DNA of 64,000 nt from Rathayibacter sp. VKM Ac-2760 (GCF_009834185.1 NZ_CP047173.1:2046001-2110000); one strand, 5' to 3'; shown: positions 53,272 to 61,106, counted from the first letter of the stretch. The notes: generated by a model not told the origin, from the letters alone. Numbers and translations are program-made.

Positions 53272-54300
53272 ATGTCCTGGACGACGAAGTCCCGACTCTC
53301 CCCCCGCACGATCGGAGCTCTGATCGTGGCCGCCGTCGGCCTCACGACGCTCGGCGTGAGCACTCCTGCCGTCGCGGCGACCGCCCCGGTCGGCACCGGA
53401 GCGGCGCAGGAGATCCGCAATCAGCACAGCAGCATGTGTCTCGACGACTTCGACTTCGGCACTCAGCCCGGAGCCGAGGTGCGGCAGTGGAGCTGCACCG
53501 AGGCGAGCAACCAGCGCTGGCAGGTCACCGACCTCGGCACCGGCTACGCCGAGATCAAGAACACCTTCAGCAACCTCTGCCTCGACAACTTCGACTTCGG
53601 CACCACCCCGGGCTCGGAGGTGCGGCAGTGGAGCTGCAACGGCAGCACCGCCCAGCAATGGCGGATCACCTCCGTCGGCGGGGGCTACTCCGAGATCGCC
53701 AATCGGCACAGCGACCTCTGCCTCGACAACAAGGACTTCCGCCAGCTCGACGGCTCCCCCGTTCAGCAGTGGACCTGCACCGGCTCCAAGGCCCAGCGCT
53801 GGGCACTGACCGATCCGACCGTGCAGAAGATCACCTGGACGCTGAACCGCTCCGCGAGCCCGACCGCGGACGAGGCCGACGCCTACGCCCGCATCACCGA
53901 TGCGATGGACCGCGCCGTGGCCCGCTACAACCGCCTCAGCAACATCGGTCGCCAGCTGACCGTTTCGTACAGCCCCGGAACCCCGACGGCCGATGCGAAC
54001 ATCTACGGCCAGATCCGCTTCGGCACGGAACGCGTCTACATGGTGGAGGGCACCGCCATGCACGAGATCTCGCACACGGTGGGCTTGGGCACGTCGACCA
54101 CCTTCAACTCGAACTGCGCGAACAACAGCTGGGACTCGGCCCTGGCACTGCTGCGCACCTGGGACGGACCGGACGCGACGATCAACTGCACCGTGGGTCA
54201 CATCCTGAACTACGGCCTCAACTACAACAGCGAGTTCAGCCAGCTAAACCTCGAGCGCCACGTGAAGCTGGTGCAGTCCATGATCAGTGACGGCATGTAG
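53272..54300 (+). CDS. Secreted ricin-lectin domain metallopeptidase
   Basis: A 342-residue exported protein. The signal peptide runs from RTIGALIVAAVGLTTLGVST to about residue 42. A ricin-type beta-trefoil (about 45-180) has three repeats with C-L-D motifs (MCLDDFDFG, LCLDNFDFG, LCLDNKDFR) and Q-x-W endings (NQRWQV, QQWRI, AQRWAL), which bind sugars. The C-terminal half has the zinc motif HEISHTVGLG, with His264, Glu265 and His268 and a Gly-turn, as in metzincin-like proteases. It could cut plant or microbial glycoproteins, with the lectin domain targeting it to glycans. It lies between two GH43 genes. AAAGG precedes the ATG at 53272. Confidence 0.82.
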   Translation: MSWTTKSRLSPRTIGALIVAAVGLTTLGVSTPAVAATAPVGTGAAQEIRNQHSSMCLDDFDFGTQPGAEVRQWSCTEASNQRWQVTDLGTGYAEIKNTFSNLCLDNFDFGTTPGSEVRQWSCNGSTAQQWRITSVGGGYSEIANRHSDLCLDNKDFRQLDGSPVQQWTCTGSKAQRWALTDPTVQKITWTLNRSASPTADEADAYARITDAMDRAVARYNRLSNIGRQLTVSYSPGTPTADANIYGQIRFGTERVYMVEGTAMHEISHTVGLGTSTTFNSNCANNSWDSALALLRTWDGPDATINCTVGHILNYGLNYNSEFSQLNLERHVKLVQSMISDGM

Positions 54301-54355
54301 CCGTCACTCCAGAGACGTCCGAGCCGAGCAGGGCCACTCGCTCGGGAGTTCCCGC

Positions 54356-54403
54356 GGACGTGTCGGGCACCGCACCCTGGGGAGGGCGGTGTCCGGCACG
54401 TCC
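54356..54403 (+). terminator. Terminator after the metallopeptidase gene
   Basis: 18-bp arms, GGACGTGTCGGGCACCGC and its complement with two G-T pairs, enclose a G-rich loop. It begins 56 bp past the stop. Confidence 0.7.
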
Positions 54404-54868
54404 GCTTCGTCGTTCCTCGACCGTCTTGCCTCCGCTGCTCACGCGGCTGCCGATCGATGCCGACAGAGCAGCCCTCGTCGTGCGCGTCTCGAGCGGAGGG
54501 GGCGCCCTCGGCGCCGTCGCAGGGCGGGGAGGAGCCCGACGTTCTTGCGGTGGTGGGTCTCGATACGCCCCTAAGGGGCTACTCGACCAGCATGGGTGCA
54601 CAACGTGTGCGTGCGCGCTTGCGCGGCCGACGGCTGCTGCCGCAGGACGCTCACGCACGCTCAGGACGCCGGCGCGACGTCATGCTGATCGAGTAGCGCT
54701 CGCAGAGGGCGTATCGAGATCCACGTCCTGCAGAACGCGGGTCTCGATGCGCGCTGCGCGCTGCTCGACCGGCATCGAGCGCCGCGTCGGACGCTGGGGC
54801 GCTCCGCGAGCGGGAACGACGAAGAGGAGCGGGGTCGACAGGACGCCGACCCCGCTCCTCCTCGCGGT
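54404..54868. other. Intergenic stretch with repeat cluster
   Basis: No gene is supported here. The stretch is dominated by the palindromic repeat cluster at 54555-54778. The remaining sequence is GC-rich with short shadow frames. Confidence 0.5.
54555..54778. repeat. Palindromic repeat cluster (REP/MITE-like)
   Basis: Unit A (54555-54594) reads GGGTCTCGATACGCCCC and then GGGGCTACTCGACCAGCATG. Unit B (54681-54722) is a diverged inverted copy (CATGCTGATCGAGTAGCGCT ... GGGCGTATCGAGATCC). Unit C (54738-54778) is a direct, more diverged copy. A and B face each other, giving a 168-bp MITE-like structure. The GTCTCGATAC...CTACTCGACC pattern is one I recognise from intergenic spacers of Microbacteriaceae. 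Confidence 0.7.
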
Positions 54869-57800
54869 CTAGCCGCAGCGGGCGGCGGGGTACGTCGCGC
54901 TGACGGGCGTGCTCGCGCCGCCGGCGACAGCCGTCCCGGTGAGCGTCCCCGCGGTGATCGCGGTGGCGCGGGTCGTGATCGCCAGGGAGGCGGTCTTCTG
55001 CGCGCCCACGCTCTGCGTGCGCTCACCCCAGGGCGTCGCCCAGGTGACGACCGCCGCGGCGGCACCGGTGTTCTTGGTGACGACGGTGACGATCGCCTTC
55101 CCTGCCACGCAGCGCGACGTGGCGGTCGCGGTCACCGTCGACGTCGTTCCCCGGACGACGACGGTCGCGGTGACGGTCCGGTTCCCCGGCGCCACCTCCT
55201 GGTTCTTGGTCAGCGACAGATCGAGGGTGCCGTTGGCGCGGACGTTGACGCCCTTAAACCAGGTGTTGCGGTCGGAGTCGAACAGCCCACCGGCGTTCTG
55301 CGGGTCGGTGGCCTGGTGCGGGTCCTGGTAAGGGCGGGCGTGGTAGGCGAGCACGAGGTTGCCCGATTCGTCCTTCGCGAACGAGTTGTGTCCCGTTCCG
55401 GCCTGCTGCTTCGTGTAGTAGCGGGTCTCGTCCGCTCCGAGGCGACCGGTGAAGGTGTCGTTGGTGTCGAGCACCGGGAAGGGCGTCTGCTTCCAGCTCG
55501 CCGGGTCCTGGAGGTCGGCGTTCGCGGTCGTGGTGAGGAGACCGAGGCTGTAGTACTTGTCGACCGTGCCGCCGGAGTACGTGATCGAGATCGCGTCTCC
55601 CTGCTGCACCATGAACGGCGCCTCGACGACGGCCTGGTCGGCACCCTCGGTCGTGTCGCTGGGCGTGGGCGACCGCTTGCCCATCTCCCACGGCTGGGAC
55701 TCGCCGTACACGCGCTTCAGCTCGCCGTCGACGAGGGGGACGGTGCCCTTCGGCCCGGCCTTCGCCTTGGCGATGAGGATCTGGTTGCCGGAGGGAATGA
55801 CCCAGTAGCCCTGCTGCTTGCCGGCCTCGGTGCGCTCGAAGTAGTTGACGTCGAACGCGGCGCCGTCGAGGACGACGGGCTCGCCCCACTTGGTCTGGTC
55901 GAAGAAGCCGCCGGCGGCGATGGACTCGTCGGTGCCCGTGTAGGGGATGAGGACGGTGTTGTCGCACCATCCGCCGACGGGTGCGTAGCCCTTGTTCATC
56001 CCGGCGACGATCCACCAGGTGCCGTTGATCTTGTGGAACTCCTGCGCCCAGATGTAGCCGCCCCAGCCGTAGAACGTGTTCGGGTACTGCCCCTCCTTGC
56101 CGGGCGTGCCCTTGTCCGGGTCGATGACGATCTGCTCCGGCGCGTCCTGCAGCCCCGCGAGCGTCGTGGCCCGCTTGAGGCCGATCTTGCGGTAGCTCGA
56201 GCTCTCCTCGATCGGTCCGAGGGAGGACTGGCCGTAGTGCGATCCGGTGAGGTAGTAGTAGCCGTCGTCGGGGTTGAAGAAGACGTGCGGATCGGCGCGG
56301 GCGTCGCTGACCATCTCCTCGGGGTCCTGCTGGACGGTTCCGGAGACCTGGTAGCTGCCCGGCTTCGTGGTGTCCACTGCGGAGAGGTCGTCCTGCCAGT
56401 CGACGTTGAGGCTCTTCTTCGATCCGTCGTTGTAGTTCAGCGTGGCCTGCTTCGGGAGCGCAGCGGCTACTCCGGCGGCTCCGGCTCCCTGGGCGATCGT
56501 GGCGTCGATCTTCTCGACGCCCGTGTTCTGGAGGTCGACGTAGTTCTTGTAGAAGACGTCGAACTCGGCGGCCGTCAGCGTGACGTCGCTCGCCTGGCTC
56601 TGCGCGGCCCAGGACGGGAGTCCTGCGCCCTGGACGCCGAGGACCCGGGTGTCGGCTTTCGAGGTGACGCCGAGAGGTGCGCTCGTGGTCAGATCGGCGA
56701 GGACCGTCACCCGTCCTTCACCGGTGAGCAGGTCCGTCCAGAACACCTTGTACTTCTGCGCCGTGGCGTCGAACACGATCCGCGGGTCGGTCACGACCGA
56801 GCCGGGAGCGATCCGCACGGCGCGCTGCTGCGAGAACGTGCTCCCCTCGGGGGAGGTCCACACGTAGACGGAGTCGGTCGCGTTGTTCTGCGCGGACACC
56901 GCGCCGAGGGCCCCGCTCGCGTAGCGGAAGAGGCTCGGCGACCCGACCTGCGCGTTCGGCCTCGCGCCCTGGTCGCCGTCGTTGGCGACATACAGGATCG
57001 CCTGGGAGCGGTTCAGCGGCTCCCAGCTGCTGCCGCCGGCGGGCAGTGCCGCGGCGTACAGCGCGTCGGCGCGGCGGTCGTCGTTGTAGGCCAGCGGGTC
57101 GTCCTTCGTCCCGGCGGTGGTGGTCACCGTCTTGACGTAGGTCGCGATCCGTCCGCCGGGGGCGGCGATGCGGCTGTCCCAGCGGAAGGTCTGGCTGCTG
57201 CCCTCGACGGTGGCGGTCAGCGTCACGGCGGCAGTCCCGGTGCCGAGGCCCGACGTGTCGATCGCTCCGTTCGACTGCACGCGGCTCGCCCCGGCGCCGG
57301 TGGCGCTCCAGGTGACCTGCTTGCCGAGGACGCGGGACGGGAGGTCGCCGAGCACGGTGGCAGGCACGGCCAGTGCGGCGCCCGCGTCAGAGGTGACTGC
57401 CGGGGTCTCCGCGCCCAGCTCCGAGCCGGAGAGCGCTCGGTCGTAGATGCGGAGGTTGTCGATCAGGCCGGAGAAGTACTCTCCCCCGCCCCAGTTCGCC
57501 TTCCCCACCTGGAGGACTCCACCGGAGGAGCCGAGGATCTGGCTCAGCGGGACACCGGAGCCGTTGACAGCGACCGGCTTCCTATCGACGAAGAGTCGCG
57601 TGGTCGTCTCCGTGACGACCAGATCGACGTGCTTCCACGCGGCGTTCGTCGCCGTCGTGGCAAGGTTGCCGGCCGTGTTCCGGCCGTTCGTGTTGTCGTA
57701 CCGCTCGACCGTGATTCCCGAGGTCCGGTCGAGGACGCCGAGGTAGTGCTCCTGGGCGTACTCCTGACGCGTGGTGGAGCGGGCGGCGAAGACGGCCCAG

Positions 57801-58198
57801 CCGGTGTTCGCCGCGGCGTCGGGCTTGCTGTCGTACGAGATCGTCACGTTCTGCCGGCCGGCCAGGAGCGCCTTGCCGTCCGTGGCGGTCAGGTCGAGCC
57901 ACGAGGCCGACGAGAGGCGCGCGGCTGTTCCTTGGCCCGTGTTCCCGGGGACCAGGTTCGCTGCTCCCTGGACGGAAGCGCGGGTGCTGCGGTCGACGAA
58001 CGCGCCGTTGCTCGGGGCCGCATCGAAGGTGAAGCTCGCTAGCAGGCTCTGCTCCGGGGACGGGACCGCATCGGCTGCTGTCGCGGCGGACGCGGGAACG
58101 GCGCAGGAGGCCAGGAGGGCGACCGTCGCCACGGCGGCGGTGACGAGCGCGCGCAGCGCTTTGGGATCGGGTCTCTGGGGTCGTGGGGTCGTCGACAT
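54869..58198 (-). CDS. Secreted GH43 enzyme, multi-domain (LamG, two propeller regions, Cys module)
   Basis: A 1109-residue exported protein; the signal peptide ends near SCAVPASAATAA. A LamG domain covers about 45-260 (HVDLVVTETTTRLFVDRKPV). Ig-like segments run to about 375. A first propeller-like part (about 380-575, SGALGAVSAQNNATDSVYVW) precedes an Ig4-type linker LNYNDGSKKSLNVDW. The GH43 catalytic propeller starts with Asp in SDARADPHVFFNPDDGYYYL and has WAQEFHKINGTWWIVAGMN. The end is a cysteine module (SRCVAGKAIVTVVTKN ... AARCG). It shares plan and linkers with the 1193-residue paralogue at 45789. The start at 58198 has GAGAGGA. The operator lies 127 bp upstream. Probably acts on arabinan or arabinoxylan. 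Confidence 0.82.
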   Translation of the reverse strand: MSTTPRPQRPDPKALRALVTAAVATVALLASCAVPASAATAADAVPSPEQSLLASFTFDAAPSNGAFVDRSTRASVQGAANLVPGNTGQGTAARLSSASWLDLTATDGKALLAGRQNVTISYDSKPDAAANTGWAVFAARSTTRQEYAQEHYLGVLDRTSGITVERYDNTNGRNTAGNLATTATNAAWKHVDLVVTETTTRLFVDRKPVAVNGSGVPLSQILGSSGGVLQVGKANWGGGEYFSGLIDNLRIYDRALSGSELGAETPAVTSDAGAALAVPATVLGDLPSRVLGKQVTWSATGAGASRVQSNGAIDTSGLGTGTAAVTLTATVEGSSQTFRWDSRIAAPGGRIATYVKTVTTTAGTKDDPLAYNDDRRADALYAAALPAGGSSWEPLNRSQAILYVANDGDQGARPNAQVGSPSLFRYASGALGAVSAQNNATDSVYVWTSPEGSTFSQQRAVRIAPGSVVTDPRIVFDATAQKYKVFWTDLLTGEGRVTVLADLTTSAPLGVTSKADTRVLGVQGAGLPSWAAQSQASDVTLTAAEFDVFYKNYVDLQNTGVEKIDATIAQGAGAAGVAAALPKQATLNYNDGSKKSLNVDWQDDLSAVDTTKPGSYQVSGTVQQDPEEMVSDARADPHVFFNPDDGYYYLTGSHYGQSSLGPIEESSSYRKIGLKRATTLAGLQDAPEQIVIDPDKGTPGKEGQYPNTFYGWGGYIWAQEFHKINGTWWIVAGMNKGYAPVGGWCDNTVLIPYTGTDESIAAGGFFDQTKWGEPVVLDGAAFDVNYFERTEAGKQQGYWVIPSGNQILIAKAKAGPKGTVPLVDGELKRVYGESQPWEMGKRSPTPSDTTEGADQAVVEAPFMVQQGDAISITYSGGTVDKYYSLGLLTTTANADLQDPASWKQTPFPVLDTNDTFTGRLGADETRYYTKQQAGTGHNSFAKDESGNLVLAYHARPYQDPHQATDPQNAGGLFDSDRNTWFKGVNVRANGTLDLSLTKNQEVAPGNRTVTATVVVRGTTSTVTATATSRCVAGKAIVTVVTKNTGAAAAVVTWATPWGERTQSVGAQKTASLAITTRATAITAGTLTGTAVAGGASTPVSATYPAARCG

Positions 58199-58324
58199 TG
58201 ACGGTTCCTCTCCGGATTCGCCTCTGAATCCGACGTGGGGGAAGCGGAAGCGCGAGTAGCGCAACGCGTGTCGAACTACGGGGAGGACAGGGGATCCTCG
58301 TCGACACGCTGAACCTAATGCAGA

Positions 58325-58340
58325 TTGTTCACGGTAACAA
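58325..58340. promoter_or_regulatory. LacI-type operator, GH43 regulon copy 2
   Basis: TTGTTCACGGTAACAA matches the site at 52902 except for one base. It lies 127 bp upstream of the GH43 start at 58198. Confidence 0.75.
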
Positions 58341-58650
58341 GACGGCGATGGTTAGGCCGAGGATCCGGGTGAGCACCTCGTCGAGCTGCACGGCGGGGTA
58401 GAGCCACGTCGCGTCTCGTCGCTGAGCTTGATGATCTCGTAGGCCTCCGCGACACGCTCAGATCGCGCGAGCGCCTGGACGGGTCTTCCGACGAGGGCCG
58501 GCCGGATGTTCGCGTCGACGCTCGCGGTGGTGCGGGCGGGCAGCGCCTCGAGCAGAACGAGGACGGCGGAGCCCCCGGGCTCGAGGTAGACGGCGTCAGT
58601 GCCAGACCGGACGTAATGAATTGGCTCCCGTAGGGCGACGATGACCCCCT
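58329..58650 (-). pseudogene. Unrecognised gene remnant, frameshifted
   Basis: One frame reads HYVRSGTDAVYLEPGGSAVL and, further on, RPALVGRPVQALARSERVAE and AYEIIKLSDETRR. It then continues one base out of phase as WLYPAVQLDEVLTRILGL to a stop at 58329. Codon bias is that of real genes and the C-terminal part is protein-like, but I do not know the family. The 5' end stops at the dif-like site at 58667, as though cut there. It is a relic. Confidence 0.5.
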
Positions 58651-58666
58651 TCCCGCCGAGAGCCCG

Positions 58667-58694
58667 TTCACCGATAATCGAGATTATATCAGTT
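58667..58694 (+). other. dif-like XerC/XerD site 2
   Basis: Left arm TTCACCGATAA (58667-58677), spacer TCGAGA (58678-58683), right arm TTATATCAGTT (58684-58694). The inner ends ATAA and TTAT are symmetric as in classical dif. The left arm fits the actinobacterial dif arm I remember in all 11 positions. Same spacer and orientation as site 1. Confidence 0.65.
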
Positions 58695-58772
58695 CGTGAG
58701 CGTGGACGCCGCTCGACGGGCTCCGAGGCGCGGGTTGCACACGAGCCTCGGAACCCGTCGGAGTCCCGCTTG

Positions 58773-59189
58773 CTAGGCGCCGGGTGCGAGGCCGAGCTGC
58801 GTGAGGATGCCGAGCTCGTCGCTGCTTCCCCAGCGCTCGGCGAGCTTGCCGTCGACGAAGGTGCTGATCTGCATGCCGCGGATCTTCACGGACTTGCCCG
58901 TCGGCGCGTGGCCCTGGAACACACCGGTCTGCGTGCCGGTCAGCGTGTAGGCGAACGCGACGCTGTAGTCGTCCGCGACCAGCTTCTCGACTTCGAGCGC
59001 CATGTCGGGGAACGCGGTCCGCAGGTCGCCGAAGAACGCGGCGTATCCCTCCGGACCGGGTGCCTGGCCGGGCGCCGGGTCGTGATCGACAGAGTCGGGC
59101 GCGACGAGTGCGTCGAACGCGGCGAAGTCGCCGGCGTTGACCGCCTCGCCGAAGGCCTGTTGGGAGGCGATGTTCTGCTCGCGAGTCAT
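58773..59189 (-). CDS. SnoaL-like ester cyclase family protein
   Basis: A 138-residue NTF2-fold protein: MTREQNIASQQAFGEAVNAG, then FDALVAPDSVDHDPAPGQ, FFGDLRTAFPDMALEVEKLV and MQISTFVDGKLAERWGSSDE. This is the standard pattern of SnoaL-like ester cyclases. Most family members have unknown substrates. It lies between dif-like sites 2 and 3 and is the only intact gene there, so it may be a cassette gene. Confidence 0.85.
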   Translation of the reverse strand: MTREQNIASQQAFGEAVNAGDFAAFDALVAPDSVDHDPAPGQAPGPEGYAAFFGDLRTAFPDMALEVEKLVADDYSVAFAYTLTGTQTGVFQGHAPTGKSVKIRGMQISTFVDGKLAERWGSSDELGILTQLGLAPGA

Positions 59190-59878
59190 GTGGTGTCACC
59201 TGTTCTGCACCGGTCCGGTGCCTCGAGGAGTGGTGCGGGGTCGTCAGCGACGGTACGCAGGCCGCTCGGGGGCGATACAGGGCTTGCGCGCTCCCCCGGG
59301 CGCTTCACGCCCCCGCTCCTGGTGGTCGAGATTAAGTCGATTTGCGTTTCGGTCGTTACCCCCCAGCACGGACGCGCGCCGAACAAACCCTCCCGATGGC
59401 GACGTACTCGTCGAATCCTGGCGATGACCGACGACCCGAAGGGCAACGCTCCGGTGCTCGCCGCGCAAATGGCGAGGCAGAGGGAGATCTACCAGCACCT
59501 AGACCCGCGACGTTCGCTCAGGCGCCTACACCGTCCGCTTCCCGTGAAGTGCGTTGCGTGTATAGAGGCGGTTGCAGATCGGGCGGGGACGCGCCCGCGA
59601 CTGGCGCCTCGTAGGGCAGCGCCTCCCCGATCCTGTTCTCGTCCGTGGAGTCCGCGGACGGCCCGTCCGGGAAACAGCTCTGGTTCCGGCTCAACCCCCG
59701 CGATCACTGGCGCCTCTGGTGGCGGGACCCTTTTCGTCAATCGCTGATGATTGAGATCATGTCAGTTCTCTATTTGGAACATGCACGAACGGGCTTCTCT
59801 GCCACGAACCCGATGCCCCCACCGGCGCCGTAGAAGCTTCGCGCTCCTCGATGAGCGAGAGGACATAAGCTCGCACGC
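59190..59878. other. Intergenic stretch with relic coding signal and dif-like site 3
   Basis: No intact gene is supported. On the minus strand a short frame contains DSTDENRIGEALPYEAPVAG and then PPDLQPPLYTQRTSREADG, which looks protein-like but has no good start. A bare right-arm-like sequence TTAAGTCGATT after TCGAGA lies at 59326-59342 without a matching left arm. Site 3 is at 59740-59767. Confidence 0.45.
59740..59767 (+). other. dif-like XerC/XerD site 3
   Basis: Left arm ATCGCTGATGA (59740-59750), spacer TTGAGA (59751-59756), right arm TCATGTCAGTT (59757-59767). The right arm's last eight bases match site 1 except for its first T. It lies 111 bp before the YaeQ gene, in the same direction as sites 1 and 2. 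Confidence 0.5.
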
Positions 59879-60421
59879 ATGGCAGCCGGCGCAGTGATGT
59901 ACAACTTCGCGATACAGCTGGCTGATGTGGACCGCGGCGTCTACGAGGACATCACGCTGCGGGCCGCTCGGCACCCGTCCGAGACCGACGCGTACATGAT
60001 GACGCGCGTGCTCGCGTACTGCCTCGAATACGTGGAGGGGATCACCTTCAGCGAGGGGATCTCGTCGACGGCGACCGAGCCGGCGGTGCTGGTCCGCGAT
60101 CTCACCGGCAGGCTGACCACGTGGATCGAGGTGGGCGCGCCGGATGCCGAGCGACTGCACTTCGGGAGCAGGCTGGCCGACCGCACGACGGTCTACACGC
60201 ATCGCAACCCGGAGAAGGTGATCGCGGCGTGGTCCGGCAAGCGCGTCCACCAGCTCGAGCAGATCACCGTGCAGAGCTTTGACCAGGGGTTCCTGGATGC
60301 CGCGGTCGCGGTACTCGAGCGCCGCAACACGCTGACCGTGTCGGTCGTCGAGGGGCAGCTGTATCTCGAGTTCAACGGCGTGACGTCGAGCAGCGACATC
60401 CACGTGCATCAGCTGGGCTGA
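59879..60421 (+). CDS. yaeQ: YaeQ family protein
   Basis: A 180-residue protein whose start, MAAGAVMYNFAIQLADVDRG, and TLRAARHPSETDAYMMTRVL match the E. coli YaeQ pattern, as do LTTWIEVGAPDAERL and the central QLEQITVQSFDQGFLDA. YaeQ has a PD-(D/E)xK-like nuclease fold and was first described for suppression of a transcription-elongation defect; the molecular role is unsettled. It is cytoplasmic and of normal length. Confidence 0.88.
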   Translation: MAAGAVMYNFAIQLADVDRGVYEDITLRAARHPSETDAYMMTRVLAYCLEYVEGITFSEGISSTATEPAVLVRDLTGRLTTWIEVGAPDAERLHFGSRLADRTTVYTHRNPEKVIAAWSGKRVHQLEQITVQSFDQGFLDAAVAVLERRNTLTVSVVEGQLYLEFNGVTSSSDIHVHQLG

Positions 60422-60432
60422 GCCGGCGCCGA

Positions 60433-60771
60433 GTGTCGCTGGGTTCGTGTCCAGAAGACCGGTTGGAGGACACGGCGGAGCGTGACGGCAGAGCACTCGC
60501 CGCCGACGAGACCCACGTGCATCACCGGCCCTCCCCTGTCGCGAGCGTGCACGTCCGGGCGGTCGTGACCTGGCTGGCGATCTTCCCTCTGGTCACCATC
60601 GGGATGACAGTGCTGGCCCTCGTCGCGGACGAGTGGCCTCCTGTCTTGCGGGCCTTCGTCCTGACCGCCGTCGTGATGCCGCTCGCCGTCTACCGGGTCG
60701 TGCCGCGGCTGCTCCTCCTACACGGCCGGATCGTCGCCTTCCGCGGACGTCGCCGAGCGGCCCGTGGCTGA
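60433..60771 (+). CDS. Small membrane protein
   Basis: A 112-residue protein, starting GTG 60433 eleven bases after yaeQ. After a soluble start come two hydrophobic helices (VRAVVTWLAIFPLVTIGMTV and LRAFVLTAVVMPLAVYRVVP) and a basic tail. The double-helix core resembles the C-terminal membrane part of actinobacterial antibiotic-biosynthesis-monooxygenase-like proteins. The start is uncertain. No function is claimed. Confidence 0.55.
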   Translation: MSLGSCPEDRLEDTAERDGRALAADETHVHHRPSPVASVHVRAVVTWLAIFPLVTIGMTVLALVADEWPPVLRAFVLTAVVMPLAVYRVVPRLLLLHGRIVAFRGRRRAARG

Positions 60772-60798
60772 AGTCGCACGCTGACGGCTCCGGGTGCT

Positions 60799-60811
60799 GG
60801 GGGGGGGGGGG
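60799..60811. repeat. Homopolymer tract of 13 G
   Basis: A run of 13 consecutive G residues lies just after the small membrane protein gene and before gene fragments. Such a run is rare in GC-rich actinobacteria and prone to slippage or base-calling error. Confidence 0.8.
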
Positions 60812-60824
60812 CTCGAGGTCTCTC

Positions 60825-61106
60825 TCAGTCGAGGGTGGTCTCGGCGAGCCGGTCGCGGGTGACGGTCGCGGCGGATGCCTGCTCCTCGACGTTGCGGGTG
60901 TTGAGCTCGAGGAGTCCCTCGGGCGTGAGTGCGGCGCTGATCGAGTCGATGATCGCGGCGGCGTCCGCGTCGATCTTCTCGCTCGCCACGGGGACGAGGT
61001 GGGAGCCCCGGCTCGAACTCGCCGCCGAGACCCCTGCGAGAGTCGGGAGCTCCTCATTCCCGAGGGTGCCGAACGCGGATTCCGTGAGCGACCGAGCAGG
61101 CCCGCG
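60825..61106 (-). pseudogene. C-terminal fragment of a glycine-betaine ABC substrate-binding protein
   Basis: The frame ends with HLVPVASEKIDADAAAIIDS, ISAALTPEGLLELNTRNVEE and QASAATVTRDRL, the closing part of an OpuAC/ProX-type glycine betaine binding protein. Upstream similarity starts at SLTESAFGTLGNEEL and then breaks at a stop codon near 61107. The N-terminal two-thirds, the signal peptide and the rest of the transporter are missing. This is a relic. Confidence 0.7.

Noticed and set aside
52672..54201. A 509-codon minus-strand frame
   Set aside because: Antisense to the ricin-lectin metallopeptidase, composition typical of a shadow.
58315..58671. A 118-codon minus-strand frame
   Set aside because: Ser/Arg/Pro-rich; another frame of the same DNA contains the protein-like remnant listed as a pseudogene.
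59326..59342. A fourth dif-like site (TCGAGA then TTAAGTCGATT)
   Set aside because: The left arm does not resemble the others, so at best it is a half-site.
15234..59767. The three 28-bp sites as pieces of a protein-coding repeat (peptide IIEI-SV or ISII)
   Set aside because: Both strands can be read that way, but the frames have different neighbours at each site and no common protein. The arm-spacer-arm symmetry is better explained by Xer sites. This remains an alternative.
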